DNA of 64,000 nucleotides from Aurantimonas sp965217685 (lineage in GTDB: Bacteria > Pseudomonadota > Alphaproteobacteria > Rhizobiales > Rhizobiaceae): the NCBI GenBank assembly GCA_965217685.1, contig CBDCIZ010000003.1:930001-994000 (forward strand), given 5' to 3'. This document shows positions 8,868 through 19,600 of this stretch, piece after piece; position 1 is the stretch's first letter, and every line of letters starts with the position of its first letter. Both the position numbers and the translations under genes were made by a program. The notes under the pieces were generated by a model, which did no database searches, was not told the origin of the DNA, and worked only from the letters and a program-made list of their open reading frames with translations.

Positions 8868-10763
8868 ATGTTCGTCCCCAAACGCCCCTTCTCCAAGGCT
8901 CTCGCCACGGTGCTGTTCGCCGGGACAACTCTCGGCTTCGGGCTTTCGGTCGCCGGGCCGGCTCTGGCGCAAGCCCTCGTTATTCCGGGGCTCAGAACCG
9001 GCGAGTCGATCAACGATCCGAACGCGCTTCGCAGTGCCGACCCCCGCGATTCGGGCAGTGCCGACACCGGCTCCGCCGACGCAAGCCCCATTGGTTCGGG
9101 GCCCAGAGGTTCGGGGCCCGGCGGTTCGGAACCCGACGATGTCGGCTCTGGCGGGGAGGGGTTGAGCGATGCCCGCCCGCAAAACCTCGATCCGACCGAG
9201 CCACTTGCACCACGCGGACCGACGCCCGACGCATCGTCTCCCGACAGCGGCACGACGATTCCTCCGAACGCGACCGCCACGGACGTCGATCAGGCCGACA
9301 CCGGCACGGAGCCCATGCAGGTCTCGCCGCCGAAGTCGAAATTCGACCTCTTCGATGGTCCCCGGAACACCGCGACCGGACGTGTGATTGGCGGCGGTCC
9401 GGCAACCCCGCAGAACACCGTCGCCGTCGCGCAGGACGGCCGTAGCGAGACCGGCGCGGTTGCACGCCCCGCGGGGCCGCAAGACACCACCGCGGCAGCG
9501 AGCGGTGGTGTGGAAACCATGCTACCGCGCAATCCGCCGCTCAGCCCTGGTATTGCGGGTGAAACGCTCGGGGCGGACAGCCAACTGCGCACCAACCAGC
9601 GCGTTCAGGCGCTCGGCCAGTTGCTGCGCCGTTCGCAGGACGATCCGTTCGCACCGGTCGGCATTCGCGTCGGCAAATTCATTCTTTACCCGGAGCTGAT
9701 ACAGACCCTTGGCGCCTCGACCAATCTCGACGACAAACCGAATGGCGCGAGCGGCGTCTTCAGCGAAACGACGCTTTCGTCGCGGCTCTTGTCCGACTGG
9801 TCCAGCAACGAAGCGGAGTTCAACAGCAACCTGACCTACCGGCGCAACTTCGCCGGCGACACGCCCGACGATCCCTCTGCGACCGCCGACGGCCGCTTGC
9901 GGCTCGACATCGACCGCCTGACGACCGCGACATTGCGCGGCGCCATCGACTATCGCCGGGAAGACGCAGGCGACGTCAACGATGCCTTCCAGAGCGCCCA
10001 GACCCGACCTGAGGTTCTCAACCTGTCGGGCTCGGGTGCCGTGGCCCGCGAATTCGGGCGATTGACCGTCACCGGCACCGGCACGGTGGCGCGGCAATCC
10101 TATTCGAAGCTGCCTGACGGCGCGCTCGACCAGAATTTGACGACGCTGACGGCCAGCCTGCGCACCGGCTACGAGCTGTCACCGGCGCTCGCGCCCTTCG
10201 TCGAAGCCAGCCTCGGACGGCGCATCTATGACGTCAACAACACGCCGGGCGTCGATTCGATCGAACGCAATTCGCTGGTGCCCTCGGCACGGCTCGGCAT
10301 CGCGCTTGACCTTGCGGAAAAGCTGGCCGGCGAGGTCGCGGTCGGCTACGCGGTCAATCTTCCCGACGACGATAGCCTGAATTCCCACGGCGCCCCGACC
10401 ATCGATGCCAATCTCATCTGGTCGCCGCGTCGCGGCACCGACGTGACGCTCGCGGCCCGCTCGACCTTCTCGCCGCAGAGCGACGGCCGTTCGACCACGG
10501 TCGACTACGAGACCTCGCTGGCTCTTCGCCACACGGCGACCGCGCGCACCGACCTGACGGCCTCGGTCACGGGCCTCTACAGCGATTCCGACCAGCCCTC
10601 GAACGACGAGTTCCTGCTGACCGGCGATCTCGGATTCAACTACTGGCTCAGCCGCTATATGGCACTGACAGGCCTCTACACCCACCGCCAGAACTTCTCC
10701 CAGCAGCGCGGCCAGGATTACGCCTCCGACACTGTCCAGCTCGGCATTCGCCTGCAGCGCTGA
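8868..10763 (+). CDS. Large outer membrane beta-barrel protein (BBP2_2-like) with disordered N-terminal region
   Basis: A 631-residue exported protein. A signal peptide (about 1-34, ending in ALAQA) is followed by roughly 220 residues of low-complexity Gly/Ser/Pro/Asp sequence, including repeated short GSGP-type units. A C-terminal domain of about 360 residues then has alternating polar/aromatic strands, ending in a porin-like strand (VQLGIRLQR). The barrel part resembles the putative beta-barrel porin 2 family seen beside polysaccharide genes. It starts next to kpsF and ends before galU, which suggests an envelope or exopolysaccharide context, but no transport substrate can be named. Confidence 0.75.
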   Translation: MFVPKRPFSKALATVLFAGTTLGFGLSVAGPALAQALVIPGLRTGESINDPNALRSADPRDSGSADTGSADASPIGSGPRGSGPGGSEPDDVGSGGEGLSDARPQNLDPTEPLAPRGPTPDASSPDSGTTIPPNATATDVDQADTGTEPMQVSPPKSKFDLFDGPRNTATGRVIGGGPATPQNTVAVAQDGRSETGAVARPAGPQDTTAAASGGVETMLPRNPPLSPGIAGETLGADSQLRTNQRVQALGQLLRRSQDDPFAPVGIRVGKFILYPELIQTLGASTNLDDKPNGASGVFSETTLSSRLLSDWSSNEAEFNSNLTYRRNFAGDTPDDPSATADGRLRLDIDRLTTATLRGAIDYRREDAGDVNDAFQSAQTRPEVLNLSGSGAVAREFGRLTVTGTGTVARQSYSKLPDGALDQNLTTLTASLRTGYELSPALAPFVEASLGRRIYDVNNTPGVDSIERNSLVPSARLGIALDLAEKLAGEVAVGYAVNLPDDDSLNSHGAPTIDANLIWSPRRGTDVTLAARSTFSPQSDGRSTTVDYETSLALRHTATARTDLTASVTGLYSDSDQPSNDEFLLTGDLGFNYWLSRYMALTGLYTHRQNFSQQRGQDYASDTVQLGIRLQR

Positions 10764-10785
10764 ACCGGACGTTTGCGAATGCGAA

Positions 10786-10811
10786 AAAGGCGGACCGGGT
10801 GGCCCGCCTTT
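10786..10811. terminator. Bidirectional terminator between the beta-barrel gene and galU
   Basis: The arm 10786-10796 pairs with 10801-10811 (AAAGGCGG paired with CCGCCTTT, one internal mismatch, then CC-GG) around a GGGT loop. Read on the plus strand it ends in TTTCT; on the minus strand it ends in TTTTT. It therefore serves the two convergent genes, and looks the stronger on the galU side. Confidence 0.85.
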
Positions 10812-10846
10812 CTAACCTGCTCCTGCCCTCAACCGGTTGCGGCGCC

Positions 10847-11752
10847 TTATTCGGCGGCGCGCACCGCGTTCTTCGGCTCGACCGTCTCCATCAGCTTTTC
10901 CAGATTGTCGAAGACCTTGCCGCGGATATCGGGCCGCCACAGGGCGAAGGCGACGTTGGCTTCCACGAAACCCTCCTTCGAGCCGCAGTCGAAGGTCCGG
11001 CCGCGAAACGGAAAGGCCGCGAAATCCTGCCGGTCCGCGAGCTTCAGCATGCCGTCGGTCAGCTGGATCTCGTTGCCGGCGCCGCGCTCCTGGGTGGCGA
11101 GGATGTCGAAGATCTCCGGCTGCAGGATGTAGCGGCCCGAGATCGAGAAGTTCGACGGTGCATCTTCCGGCTTGGGCTTTTCGACCATGCCGGTGACCTT
11201 GAAGCCGTTGCCGACCGACTCGCCCTTGCCCACGATGCCGTATTTGTGGGTCTCTTGCGGATCGCATTCCTCGACCGACAGGATGTTGCTGCCGGTCTTC
11301 TCGTAGAGCGCGACCATCTCGGCCAGGCAGCCCTTCTCGGCCTGCATGATCATGTCCGGCAACAGCACCGCGAAGGGTTCGTTGCCGACGAGATCGCGGG
11401 CGCACCAGACCGCGTGCCCGAGACCGAGCGGCGCCTGCTGGCGGGTGAAGCTCGCGGTCCCCGGCGCCGGCTGCAGCGCGTCGAGCAACTTGAGTTCCGC
11501 GGTCTTGCCGCGCTCGGCCAGCGTGTTGGACAGTTCGACCTGGATGTCGAAATAGTCCTCGATGACACCCTTGTTGCGGCCGGTCACGAAGATCAGATGT
11601 TCGATCCCGGCCTCGATTGCCTCGTCGACGACGTACTGGATCACCGGCCGGTCGACGACCGTCAGCATCTCCTTCGGGATCGATTTCGTCGCCGGCAGGA
11701 ACCGCGTCCCGAGACCTGCGACGGGAAACACCGCCTTGCGCACCTTCTTCAT
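10847..11752 (-). CDS. galU: UTP-glucose-1-phosphate uridylyltransferase
   Basis: It makes UDP-glucose from UTP and glucose 1-phosphate for polysaccharide and glycolipid synthesis. It has 301 residues. The nucleotide-binding motif GLGTRFLPATKS is at residues 13-24, and the sugar-phosphate region VEKPKPEDAPSN and the FPFRGRTFDCGSKEGF segment are intact. The frame also allows a GTG at 11764, but GAGGA lies at the right distance before the ATG at 11752, which fits the family N-terminus. A bidirectional terminator follows the stop. Confidence 0.95.
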   Translation of the reverse strand: MKKVRKAVFPVAGLGTRFLPATKSIPKEMLTVVDRPVIQYVVDEAIEAGIEHLIFVTGRNKGVIEDYFDIQVELSNTLAERGKTAELKLLDALQPAPGTASFTRQQAPLGLGHAVWCARDLVGNEPFAVLLPDMIMQAEKGCLAEMVALYEKTGSNILSVEECDPQETHKYGIVGKGESVGNGFKVTGMVEKPKPEDAPSNFSISGRYILQPEIFDILATQERGAGNEIQLTDGMLKLADRQDFAAFPFRGRTFDCGSKEGFVEANVAFALWRPDIRGKVFDNLEKLMETVEPKNAVRAAE

Positions 11753-11991
11753 GTCATTCCTCACTCGAAAAGTTGATGCCGTCCTGTGTCACATCATCGT
11801 GGCCGAGAGGTGGCCTTCCGGCTTGCCGCATGCCGCAATTGCCCCTGTTTCGCCGCTTGACCCTGCAAGATGTGGCAATTCATCATCAAATCGAGATCAA
11901 CGAGCGATCGGTGTGGTAAACCAATGCTTAACGACATGGACGTACCCTGACTTCTTCCTTTGCAAACACTGCAGATTCCAGGAGACGACGC

Positions 11992-13254
11992 ATGCTTCGA
12001 ACGACCGGACGACGCCCGACGCGACCGGGCCCCACGGGAGCCAACCTCGTGCGGGCCGGGCTGATCCGTGCCGGATCGGCGCTCTTCGCGGTGGCGCTGA
12101 CCGCCTGCCTGACCACGCCTTCCATCGCCGATACGGGTTTCGTGAACTGGATCAACGGTTTCGAAAGCGTCGCGGCGAAGAGCGGCGTCAGCCGCAACGT
12201 CTATCGCGCCGCGTTCCAGGGCATCACTGAGCCCGATCCGGAGGTGCTGGAAAAAGCGCGCTACCAGCCCGAATTCCAAGCCAAGGTCTGGGACTATCTC
12301 GACAACCGTGTCAACGAGGAACAGGTTGCCAAGGGCCGCCAGATGCGCGCCCAGTACAAAAGCGTCCTCGACCGCATCGAACAGCGTTACGGTGTCAACC
12401 GAGACATCCTGCTCGCCATCTGGTCGATGGAGACCAATTACGGGCAGATCCTGACCCGCACCGATGTGATGCGCAACCTGCCGCGCTCGCTGGCGACGCT
12501 CGCCTATCTCGACAAGTCGCGCGCCAAATTCGCCCGCACCCAACTGATCGCCGCTTTGAAGATCGTCCAGAAGGGAGACATCAAGCCGAACGAGCTGATC
12601 TCGTCCTGGGCTGGTGCCATGGGTCACACCCAGTTCATCCCGACGAGTTATCTCGCCTACGCCGCCGACATGGACGGGGACGGTCACGCCAACATCTGGG
12701 AATCGGTGCCGGACGCGTTGGCGACGGCCGCCAATCTGTTGCGCAAGAATGGCTGGCAGACCGGCAAGACCTGGGGCTACGAGGTCGTCGCGCCGGGCAA
12801 ATCCGCTTCAGGCCGCCGCTCGCTCGGCCAATGGCAAAGCCTCGGCTTCAAGCGGCCGTCGGGCGCGGGCTTCGCCTCTCCAGGCGACAATGCCAATCTC
12901 CTGCAACCAGCCGGCAGTTCCGGGCCGGCCTTCCTCATGACAAAGAACTTCTACGTTCTGAAGAACTACAACAACGCCGACAAATACGCTCTGGCCGTCG
13001 GTCTTCTCGCCGACCAGATCGGCGGTTATGCCGGCCTGTACCAGGACTGGCCACGCGGCTACAAACCGCTGTCGATGGCCGAGCGCTACGAGTTGCAGAA
13101 GCATCTGGCCTCGCGTGGCCTTTATGATGGCAAGATCGATGGTAAGATCGGGTCGGGTTCGACCTCGGCGATCATGTCGATGCAGGGCAAGGCCGGCCTA
13201 GCACAAGACGGCAACGCCTCGAAGGCGCTCCTGGACTTCCTGCGCAAGAACTAG
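11992..13254 (+). CDS. MltB-type lytic murein transglycosylase with peptidoglycan-binding domain
   Basis: A 420-residue exported enzyme that cleaves peptidoglycan to 1,6-anhydro-muropeptides. An N-terminal signal sequence (about 20-46, with a possible LTAC lipobox) is followed by the GH103/SLT_2 catalytic domain (about 46-345), with the catalytic glutamate at residue 147 in WSMETNYG and the AMGHTQFIPTSY motif. A PG_binding_1 domain follows (about 355-418). AGGAGA precedes the ATG at 11992. Whether the N-terminus is cleaved by signal peptidase I or lipidated cannot be settled here. Confidence 0.92.
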   Translation: MLRTTGRRPTRPGPTGANLVRAGLIRAGSALFAVALTACLTTPSIADTGFVNWINGFESVAAKSGVSRNVYRAAFQGITEPDPEVLEKARYQPEFQAKVWDYLDNRVNEEQVAKGRQMRAQYKSVLDRIEQRYGVNRDILLAIWSMETNYGQILTRTDVMRNLPRSLATLAYLDKSRAKFARTQLIAALKIVQKGDIKPNELISSWAGAMGHTQFIPTSYLAYAADMDGDGHANIWESVPDALATAANLLRKNGWQTGKTWGYEVVAPGKSASGRRSLGQWQSLGFKRPSGAGFASPGDNANLLQPAGSSGPAFLMTKNFYVLKNYNNADKYALAVGLLADQIGGYAGLYQDWPRGYKPLSMAERYELQKHLASRGLYDGKIDGKIGSGSTSAIMSMQGKAGLAQDGNASKALLDFLRKN

Positions 13255-13322
13255 GGCATCGGCCGTCTTCGCCGCGGTCAGACTGTCGGCAAGCCTCGCG
13301 GAAAACGCAGCAATCGGGTGCG

Positions 13323-14861
13323 ATGACGACGTCGCCGCGCCGCATGGGAAAGGCAGGCGCCAAAGTGGCGGATGACGACAAGAAGGTCCAGATCGCCCTG
13401 AGGCGTCACCCTGCCTGCATGCCCGCAGCGCGGCACAAGGGGACACGGCTGGCGATCGGACTGTTCTCGGCGCTCATGCTTTTGGGCTGCCTTATTCCGA
13501 CCGGTCCGTCATTCGCCCAGCAAAGACCCCGCACCGTGATGGAAATGCTGTTCGGCAACGGCGGCCAGGACGTTCAGCCCCGACGAAAGACCGTGACGCC
13601 GCGCAAGGTCAAGCCACGCACTGTACGCAAGAGCCGGCAAAAGCGCTCGCAGCCTGCAGCGCGCAAGCGCTCACCGGCAGCCGCCGCGGTAGCGAGCCCG
13701 ACCGGCCAGGACGCCGATACGGCCACGACCGACAGCGCCGGCGACGCCCCGCCGGTCAAGGCCGCGACCGCCGAAAAGATCCTCGTCGTCGGCGACTTCA
13801 TGGCCGACGGCCTCACTGACGGCCTGAACGAGGTCTATGCCGACAATGGCGACGTCGTCGTCGAATCGCGGATCAACGGATCGTCCGGCCTCGTCCGCCA
13901 GGATTTTTACGACTGGACCCGGGAACTCGGACCGATCCTCGACGACAAGAAACCGGCGGTCCTCGTGATGATGATCGGCTCCAACGACCGTCAGCCGATC
14001 AGCGACGGGTCCAGCACCTATGCCCTGCGCTCCGATCCGTGGACGGCCGAATACGACAAGCGCATCGCTGCGATCGCGAAGATCGCGAAGGACCACGGCG
14101 TGCCGCTGGTCTGGGTCGGCATGCCGTCCTTCAAGTTCAACCGGATGAGCGAGGACATGGTTTTCCTCAACGATCTGTTCCGTAAGGAGATGACCGAGCT
14201 GGGCGGCGAATATGTCGACGTCTGGGACGGCTTCGTCAACGCCGACAACGACTTCACCTATTCAGGCCCCGGTGTCAGCGGACAGGATGTGCGCCTGCGT
14301 AATTCCGACGGCATCACCCTGACGTCGGCGGGCGACGACAAGCTGGCCTTCTTCGTCGAAAAGGCGATCGGACGGCTACTGAAAGAGCCGACTGCGGGTG
14401 CCACCCTTGCAGCTGCGAGCGGGGCGGGCCTTCCGGGCGCCCAGCTCCCGACCCTTGGAAGTGTGGCAAACGCCAAGGTGTCCGCCCCCGTCGGCCTCGC
14501 CGATCCCGCTCTTGATGGCGGCGACACGCTGCTCGGCGGCGGATCGACCGCAAGCCTGGCGCTGGAACCGACGCCGCGCGAAAAACTGGTGCGCGACGGC
14601 GAAGGCACCGGAGGCATCGGCAGACGCGCCGACAACTTCGCCTGGAACGAGAAGACCGGCGCACTGGCGCCGCCGGGGCCGCCCATCGCCTATCGCGGAA
14701 CGCTGGACCTGAAAGCCTTGCGTGCCAATGACGGCATCAAGCCGCCCAAGGAGATGCCCGGCATCCTCGACGCCATCATGAACGAGTGGGCCAAGCAAGA
14801 CGCCGCGAAGACGAGCCAAACGGGACAAGGCGAGGCGCGGCAACCGGACGCCTCCAACTGA
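13323..14861 (+). CDS. DUF459 SGNH-hydrolase-fold periplasmic protein
   Basis: A 512-residue exported protein. Residues 1-65 hold a basic leader and a hydrophobic signal segment (LAIGLFSALMLLGC), then a very basic Arg/Lys-rich linker to about 120. The SGNH-fold DUF459 domain covers about 150-360, and the C-terminal 150 residues look disordered. Block I reads VGDFMADGL, with Phe159 where SGNH hydrolases carry the serine nucleophile, and the last block reads DGITLT, with Thr332 in place of the usual histidine. The Asn-containing IGSNDRQ block is kept. It may be a non-catalytic envelope protein. It follows the transglycosylase on the same strand. Confidence 0.8.
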   Translation: MTTSPRRMGKAGAKVADDDKKVQIALRRHPACMPAARHKGTRLAIGLFSALMLLGCLIPTGPSFAQQRPRTVMEMLFGNGGQDVQPRRKTVTPRKVKPRTVRKSRQKRSQPAARKRSPAAAAVASPTGQDADTATTDSAGDAPPVKAATAEKILVVGDFMADGLTDGLNEVYADNGDVVVESRINGSSGLVRQDFYDWTRELGPILDDKKPAVLVMMIGSNDRQPISDGSSTYALRSDPWTAEYDKRIAAIAKIAKDHGVPLVWVGMPSFKFNRMSEDMVFLNDLFRKEMTELGGEYVDVWDGFVNADNDFTYSGPGVSGQDVRLRNSDGITLTSAGDDKLAFFVEKAIGRLLKEPTAGATLAAASGAGLPGAQLPTLGSVANAKVSAPVGLADPALDGGDTLLGGGSTASLALEPTPREKLVRDGEGTGGIGRRADNFAWNEKTGALAPPGPPIAYRGTLDLKALRANDGIKPPKEMPGILDAIMNEWAKQDAAKTSQTGQGEARQPDASN

Positions 14862-15013
14862 TCCGCCGGTCGGTCGCGGCCATCGGCATGCCGAAAACAT
14901 CGTCCGTAAAATGGAGGCCGGCCGGGCGAAGATATCCGGCTCGATTCCAACCGGACGCGTGCTGTTCCCATCGTGTGCTGTTGTATCGAGCGACGGCTGG
15001 GGCGCCGCGCGCC

Positions 15014-16468
15014 TCAGCGCGGCAGTGTCGTCGTGCCCATCAGATCGAGGTCGATCGCCCGCGCCGCCTGGCGGCCTTCGCGGATCGCCCAGACCACCAG
15101 CGACTGACCGCGGCGGTTGTCGCCGGCGGCATAAACCTTGTCGACCGAGGTGAGGTAGCCGAGCTCGTCGGCCGCGACGGAGACGTTGCCGCGCCGGTCG
15201 GTGTTGGTCTTCAAAGATTCGCCGAGTTCGCTCATCACGCCGGTTTCCATGGGGCCGGCAAAGCCGATGGCGATGAAGGCGAGATCGGCCTTGATGACGA
15301 AGTCCGTGCCCTCGATCGGCCGGCGCTTCTCGTCGACCTCGGCGCATTTGACACCGGTCAGAACGCCGTCTTCGCCGACGAATTCCAGTGTCGCCACCTG
15401 GAACTCGCGGTTGGCGCCTTCGGCCTGACTCGACGAGGTGCGCATCTTCGTCGCCCAATAGGGCCAGACGGTCAGCTTGTCCTCGATCTTGGGCGGCTGC
15501 GGACGGATGTCGAGCTGGGATACCTTCACCGCGCCCTGGCGGAAAGCCGTACCGACGCAGTCGGACGCGGTGTCGCCTCCGCCGACGACGACGACATGCT
15601 TGCCGCCGGCCCAGATCTCTTCCTGCGGCCACCCATTGGTGCCGATCGGCGCGCCGGCGACACGGTTGTTCTGCTGAACGAGATAGGGCATCGCGTCGTA
15701 GACGCCGGTGAGGTCGCCATGGGGAATTCCAGCCTCCCGCGGCGTCTCGGCACCGCCGCAATAGAGCACCGCGTCGTATTCGGCTGTGAGCGCCTCGACG
15801 GTCTTGTCGACGCCGATATTGGCGCCGTAAAAGAAGGTCACGCCCTCGCCCTGCATCTGCTCGACGCGCTTGTCGATCCAGTGCTTTTCCATCTTGAAGT
15901 CGGGAATGCCGAAACGCAGAAGGCCGCCGGCGCGCGCCTCGCGCTCGTAGACATGCACATCGTGGCCGGCGCGTCCAAGCTGCTGCGCGGCGGCAAGACC
16001 GGCCGGTCCCGATCCGATAATGGCGACGCGCTTGCCGGTCTTGTCCTTCGCCGGCTTCGGCTTGATCAGGCCCATCCCGTAGGCCTTGTCGGCGATTGCC
16101 TGCTCGACGGTCTTGATCGCGACCGGCGTGTCTTCCAGGTTCAACGTGCAGGCTTCCTCGCAGGGCGCGGGGCAGATGCGCCCGGTGAACTCGGGGAAGT
16201 TGTTGGTCGAATGGAGGTTCTGGATCGCCGTCTCCCAGTCGTTCTGGTAGACGAGATCGTTCCAGTCCGGAATCTGGTTGTGGACCGGGCAGCCCGTGGG
16301 ACCATGGCAATAGGGAATGCCGCAATCCATGCAGCGTGCCGCCTGCTTCTTCACCTCCTCGTCGGACATCGGAAGGGTGAATTCGCGGAAATGCCGAATG
16401 CGGTCGGACGCCGGCTGGTATTTCTGCGTCTGCCGATCAATCTCGAGAAATCCGGTGACCTTGCCCAT
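15014..16468 (-). CDS. gltD: Glutamate synthase (NADPH) small subunit
   Basis: The beta subunit of GOGAT, which passes electrons from NADPH through FAD and Fe-S centres to the large subunit. It has 484 residues. The N-terminal Fe-S cysteines are seen in CMDCGIPYCHGPTGCPVHNQ and CPAPCEEACTLN, followed by an FAD motif (VAIIGSGPAGLAAAQQLG) and an NADPH motif (VVVVGGGDTASDC). The open frame runs further upstream, but AGGAGCAGGA directly before the ATG at 16468 fixes the start. It lies 178 bases downstream of gltB and is transcribed in the same direction. Confidence 0.95.
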   Translation of the reverse strand: MGKVTGFLEIDRQTQKYQPASDRIRHFREFTLPMSDEEVKKQAARCMDCGIPYCHGPTGCPVHNQIPDWNDLVYQNDWETAIQNLHSTNNFPEFTGRICPAPCEEACTLNLEDTPVAIKTVEQAIADKAYGMGLIKPKPAKDKTGKRVAIIGSGPAGLAAAQQLGRAGHDVHVYEREARAGGLLRFGIPDFKMEKHWIDKRVEQMQGEGVTFFYGANIGVDKTVEALTAEYDAVLYCGGAETPREAGIPHGDLTGVYDAMPYLVQQNNRVAGAPIGTNGWPQEEIWAGGKHVVVVGGGDTASDCVGTAFRQGAVKVSQLDIRPQPPKIEDKLTVWPYWATKMRTSSSQAEGANREFQVATLEFVGEDGVLTGVKCAEVDEKRRPIEGTDFVIKADLAFIAIGFAGPMETGVMSELGESLKTNTDRRGNVSVAADELGYLTSVDKVYAAGDNRRGQSLVVWAIREGRQAARAIDLDLMGTTTLPR

Positions 16469-16646
16469 TCCTGCTCCTGTTCGTGAGCCGCATCGCCCAC
16501 ATGCCGATGCCTCGGCGCTGTCGCAACGCACCGTACGGCATCCGGCTGCTTGTGGAAGTCTTCTACTGCCGCAGCCAGTGCTTAACGGCAAGTCTCGGCG
16601 CATGGTGAAATTCGGACGTATTGTCCCTCGGCAACGTCGGCGACGC

Positions 16647-19600
16647 CTACTCCGCCGCGACGCCCATTCGCATCTTCTCCATCTCCTGAAGGGCGCGGCG
16701 GTATTCGACCGGCATGACCTTCACGAATTTGGGACGATGCTCCTCCCAGTTCTCCAACATCCGGGCGGCGAGGCCCGAGCCGGTGTAGTGGCGATGGTTG
16801 GAGATCATCTGCAAGAGCCGTTCGTCGTCGTGACCGGTCATGTCGGAGGTGAGATCGACCCGACCCTTATAGGCGAGATCGCCGCCATGGTGGTGAAGCT
16901 TTTCGAGGATGTCGTCTTCCTCGGGCACCGGCTCGAGATCGACCATCGCCATGTTGCAGCGTTCCGAAAAGCTGCCGTCGGCATCGTAGACATAGGCGAC
17001 GCCGCCCGACATGCCGGCCGCGAAATTGCGGCCGGTCTCGCCGAGAATGACGACGACGCCGCCGGTCATGTATTCGCAGCCATGGTCGCCGACGCCCTCG
17101 ACGACGGCGATGGCGCCCGAGTTGCGCACAGCGAAGCGCTCGCCGGCAACGCCGCGGAAGTAACATTCGCCAGCGATCGCACCGTAAAGCACGGTGTTGC
17201 CGACGATGATCGAGTTCTCCGGCACGATTTTGCTGTCGTCACGCGGTCGTACGACGATCTTGCCGCCCGACAGGCCCTTGCCGACATAGTCGTTGCCCTC
17301 GCCGATCAGCTCGAACGTGATGCCCCGCGACAGGAAGGCGCCGAAACTCTGTCCGGCGGTGCCGGTCAGCTTGACGTCGATCGTGTTGTCGCGAAGCCCC
17401 TTCAGTCCGAAGCGCTTGGCGACCTCACCCGACAGCATGGCGCCGGTCGAGCGGTCGGCGTTGGAGATCACCGTCTTGATGGACACCGTCTGGCGCGCAG
17501 TCAGCGCGGCTTCCGCTTCCGCGATCAGCTTGCGATCGAGGATATCGACGATCGGATGCTCCTGGAGCTTGGTCCAGCGCAGTTCCTCGGCGGGGGCGTC
17601 AGGCTTGAAGAACACTTTGGTGAAGTCGAGGCCCTTGGCCTTCCAGTGTTCGATCGCCGGCTTCCTGTCGAGAAGCTGCGACTGGCCGATCAACTCGGAC
17701 AGCTTGCGCACGCCCATCTCCGCCATCAGCACGCGCACCTCTTCCGCCACGTAGAAGAAGAAGTTCACGACATGCTCAGGCGTGCCCTTGAAGCGCTGGC
17801 GCAGCACCGGGTCCTGGGTGGCGACGCCGACCGGACACGTATTGAGGTGACATTTGCGCATCATGATGCAGCCGGCCGAGATCAGCGGCGCGGTCGAGAA
17901 GCCGAATTCGTCGGCGCCGAGCAGCGCGCCGACGATCACGTCGCGGCCCGTCCTCAGGCCACCGTCGACCTGCAAGCAGACGCGCGAACGTAGACCATTG
18001 AGCACCAGCGTCTGCTGGGTCTCGGCGAGACCCATTTCCCACGGCGATCCCGCATGCTTGATCGAGGTCAGCGGCGAGGCGCCGGTGCCGCCGTCATAGC
18101 CCGAGATGGTGATGTGGTCGGCACGCGCCTTGGCAACGCCCGCCGCGACCGTTCCGACGCCGACCTCGGAGACGAGCTTGACCGAGATCGCCGCCTCCGG
18201 GTTTACGTTCTTCAGATCGTAGATGAGCTGGGCCAGATCCTCGATCGAATAGATATCATGATGCGGCGGCGGCGAGATCAGGCCGACGCCCGGCGTCGAA
18301 TGGCGCACCTTGGCGATGGTCGCATCGACCTTGTGGCCGGGCAACTGGCCGCCCTCGCCGGGCTTGGCGCCCTGCGCGACCTTGATCTGCAGCATGTCGG
18401 CGTTGACGAGATATTCCGACGTCACGCCGAAGCGGCCCGACGCCACCTGCTTGATCGCCGAGCGCTCCGGGTTTTGACTGCCGTCGCGCAACGGCAGAAA
18501 GCGATCCGATTCCTCGCCGCCCTCGCCGGTGTTCGACTTGCCGCCGATGCGGTTCATCGCCCGCGCCAGCGTCGTGTGCGCCTCGCGCGAGATCGAGCCG
18601 TAGCTCATCGCCCCGGTGACGAAGCGGCGCACGATGTCCTTGGCGGGCTCCACCTCGTCGAGCGGCACGGCCGCACGCCCTGCTTTTTCCGCCATCTTGA
18701 TATGGAACAACCCGCGGATGCTCGATTCGGCGACCGTCGAATCGTTCACCATTCGGGCGTAGTCCTGATACTTTTCGAAGGAGTCCGTGCGCACCGCGTG
18801 CTGCAACGTCGCCACCGCGTCCGGTGACCAGATATGGGTCTCGCCGCGCATGCGGTAGACATAGTCGCCGCCGATGGCGAGCGAGCGCGCCAGCACCGGA
18901 TCGTCGGAGAAGGCGCGATCGTGCCGCTCGGCCGATTCGCGGCCGATCTCGTCGAGCCCAACGCCCTCGATGGTCGTCGCAGTGCCGGTGAAGTAGCGCT
19001 TCACGAACTCGGTCTTCAGGCCGACCGCGTCGAAGATCTGCGCGCCGCAATAGGACTGGTAGGTCGAGATGCCCATCTTCGACATAACCTTCAACATGCC
19101 CTTACCGACCGATTTGATGTAGCGCGTGACCACCTCGGTCGGATCGACCTCCGGCGGAAAGTCGCCGCGGCGATGCATGTCGAGGAGCGTGTCGAAGGCG
19201 AGATACGGGTTGATCGCCTCGGCGCCGTAGCCGGCAAGGCACGCGAAATGATGCACCTCGCGAGGCTCGCCCGATTCGATGACCAGACCCGCCGCCGTCC
19301 TGAGACCTTTGCGGATCAGATGGTGATGCACGGCCGCACAGCCGAGCAACGCCGGGATCGGCAGCCGGTCCGGCCCGACCTGGCGGTCCGACAGGATGAT
19401 GATGTTGTAGCCGCCGACGACCGCCGCCTCGGCGCGCTCGCACAGTCGGTCGAGCGCGCCCGCCATGCCCGAAGCGCCGCTCTCGGCCGGATAGGTCATG
19501 TCGATCGTCTTGGTGTCGAAGCGATCCTCGGTGTGACCGATATTGCGGATCTTCTCCAGATCGCCGTTGGTCAGGATCGGCTGGCGCACCTCGAGCCGCT

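Noticed and set aside
14376..16325. A 649-codon minus-strand open frame over gltD
   Set aside because: It is out of frame with gltD, whose Fe-S, FAD and NADPH motifs are all in the other frame; only a shadow.
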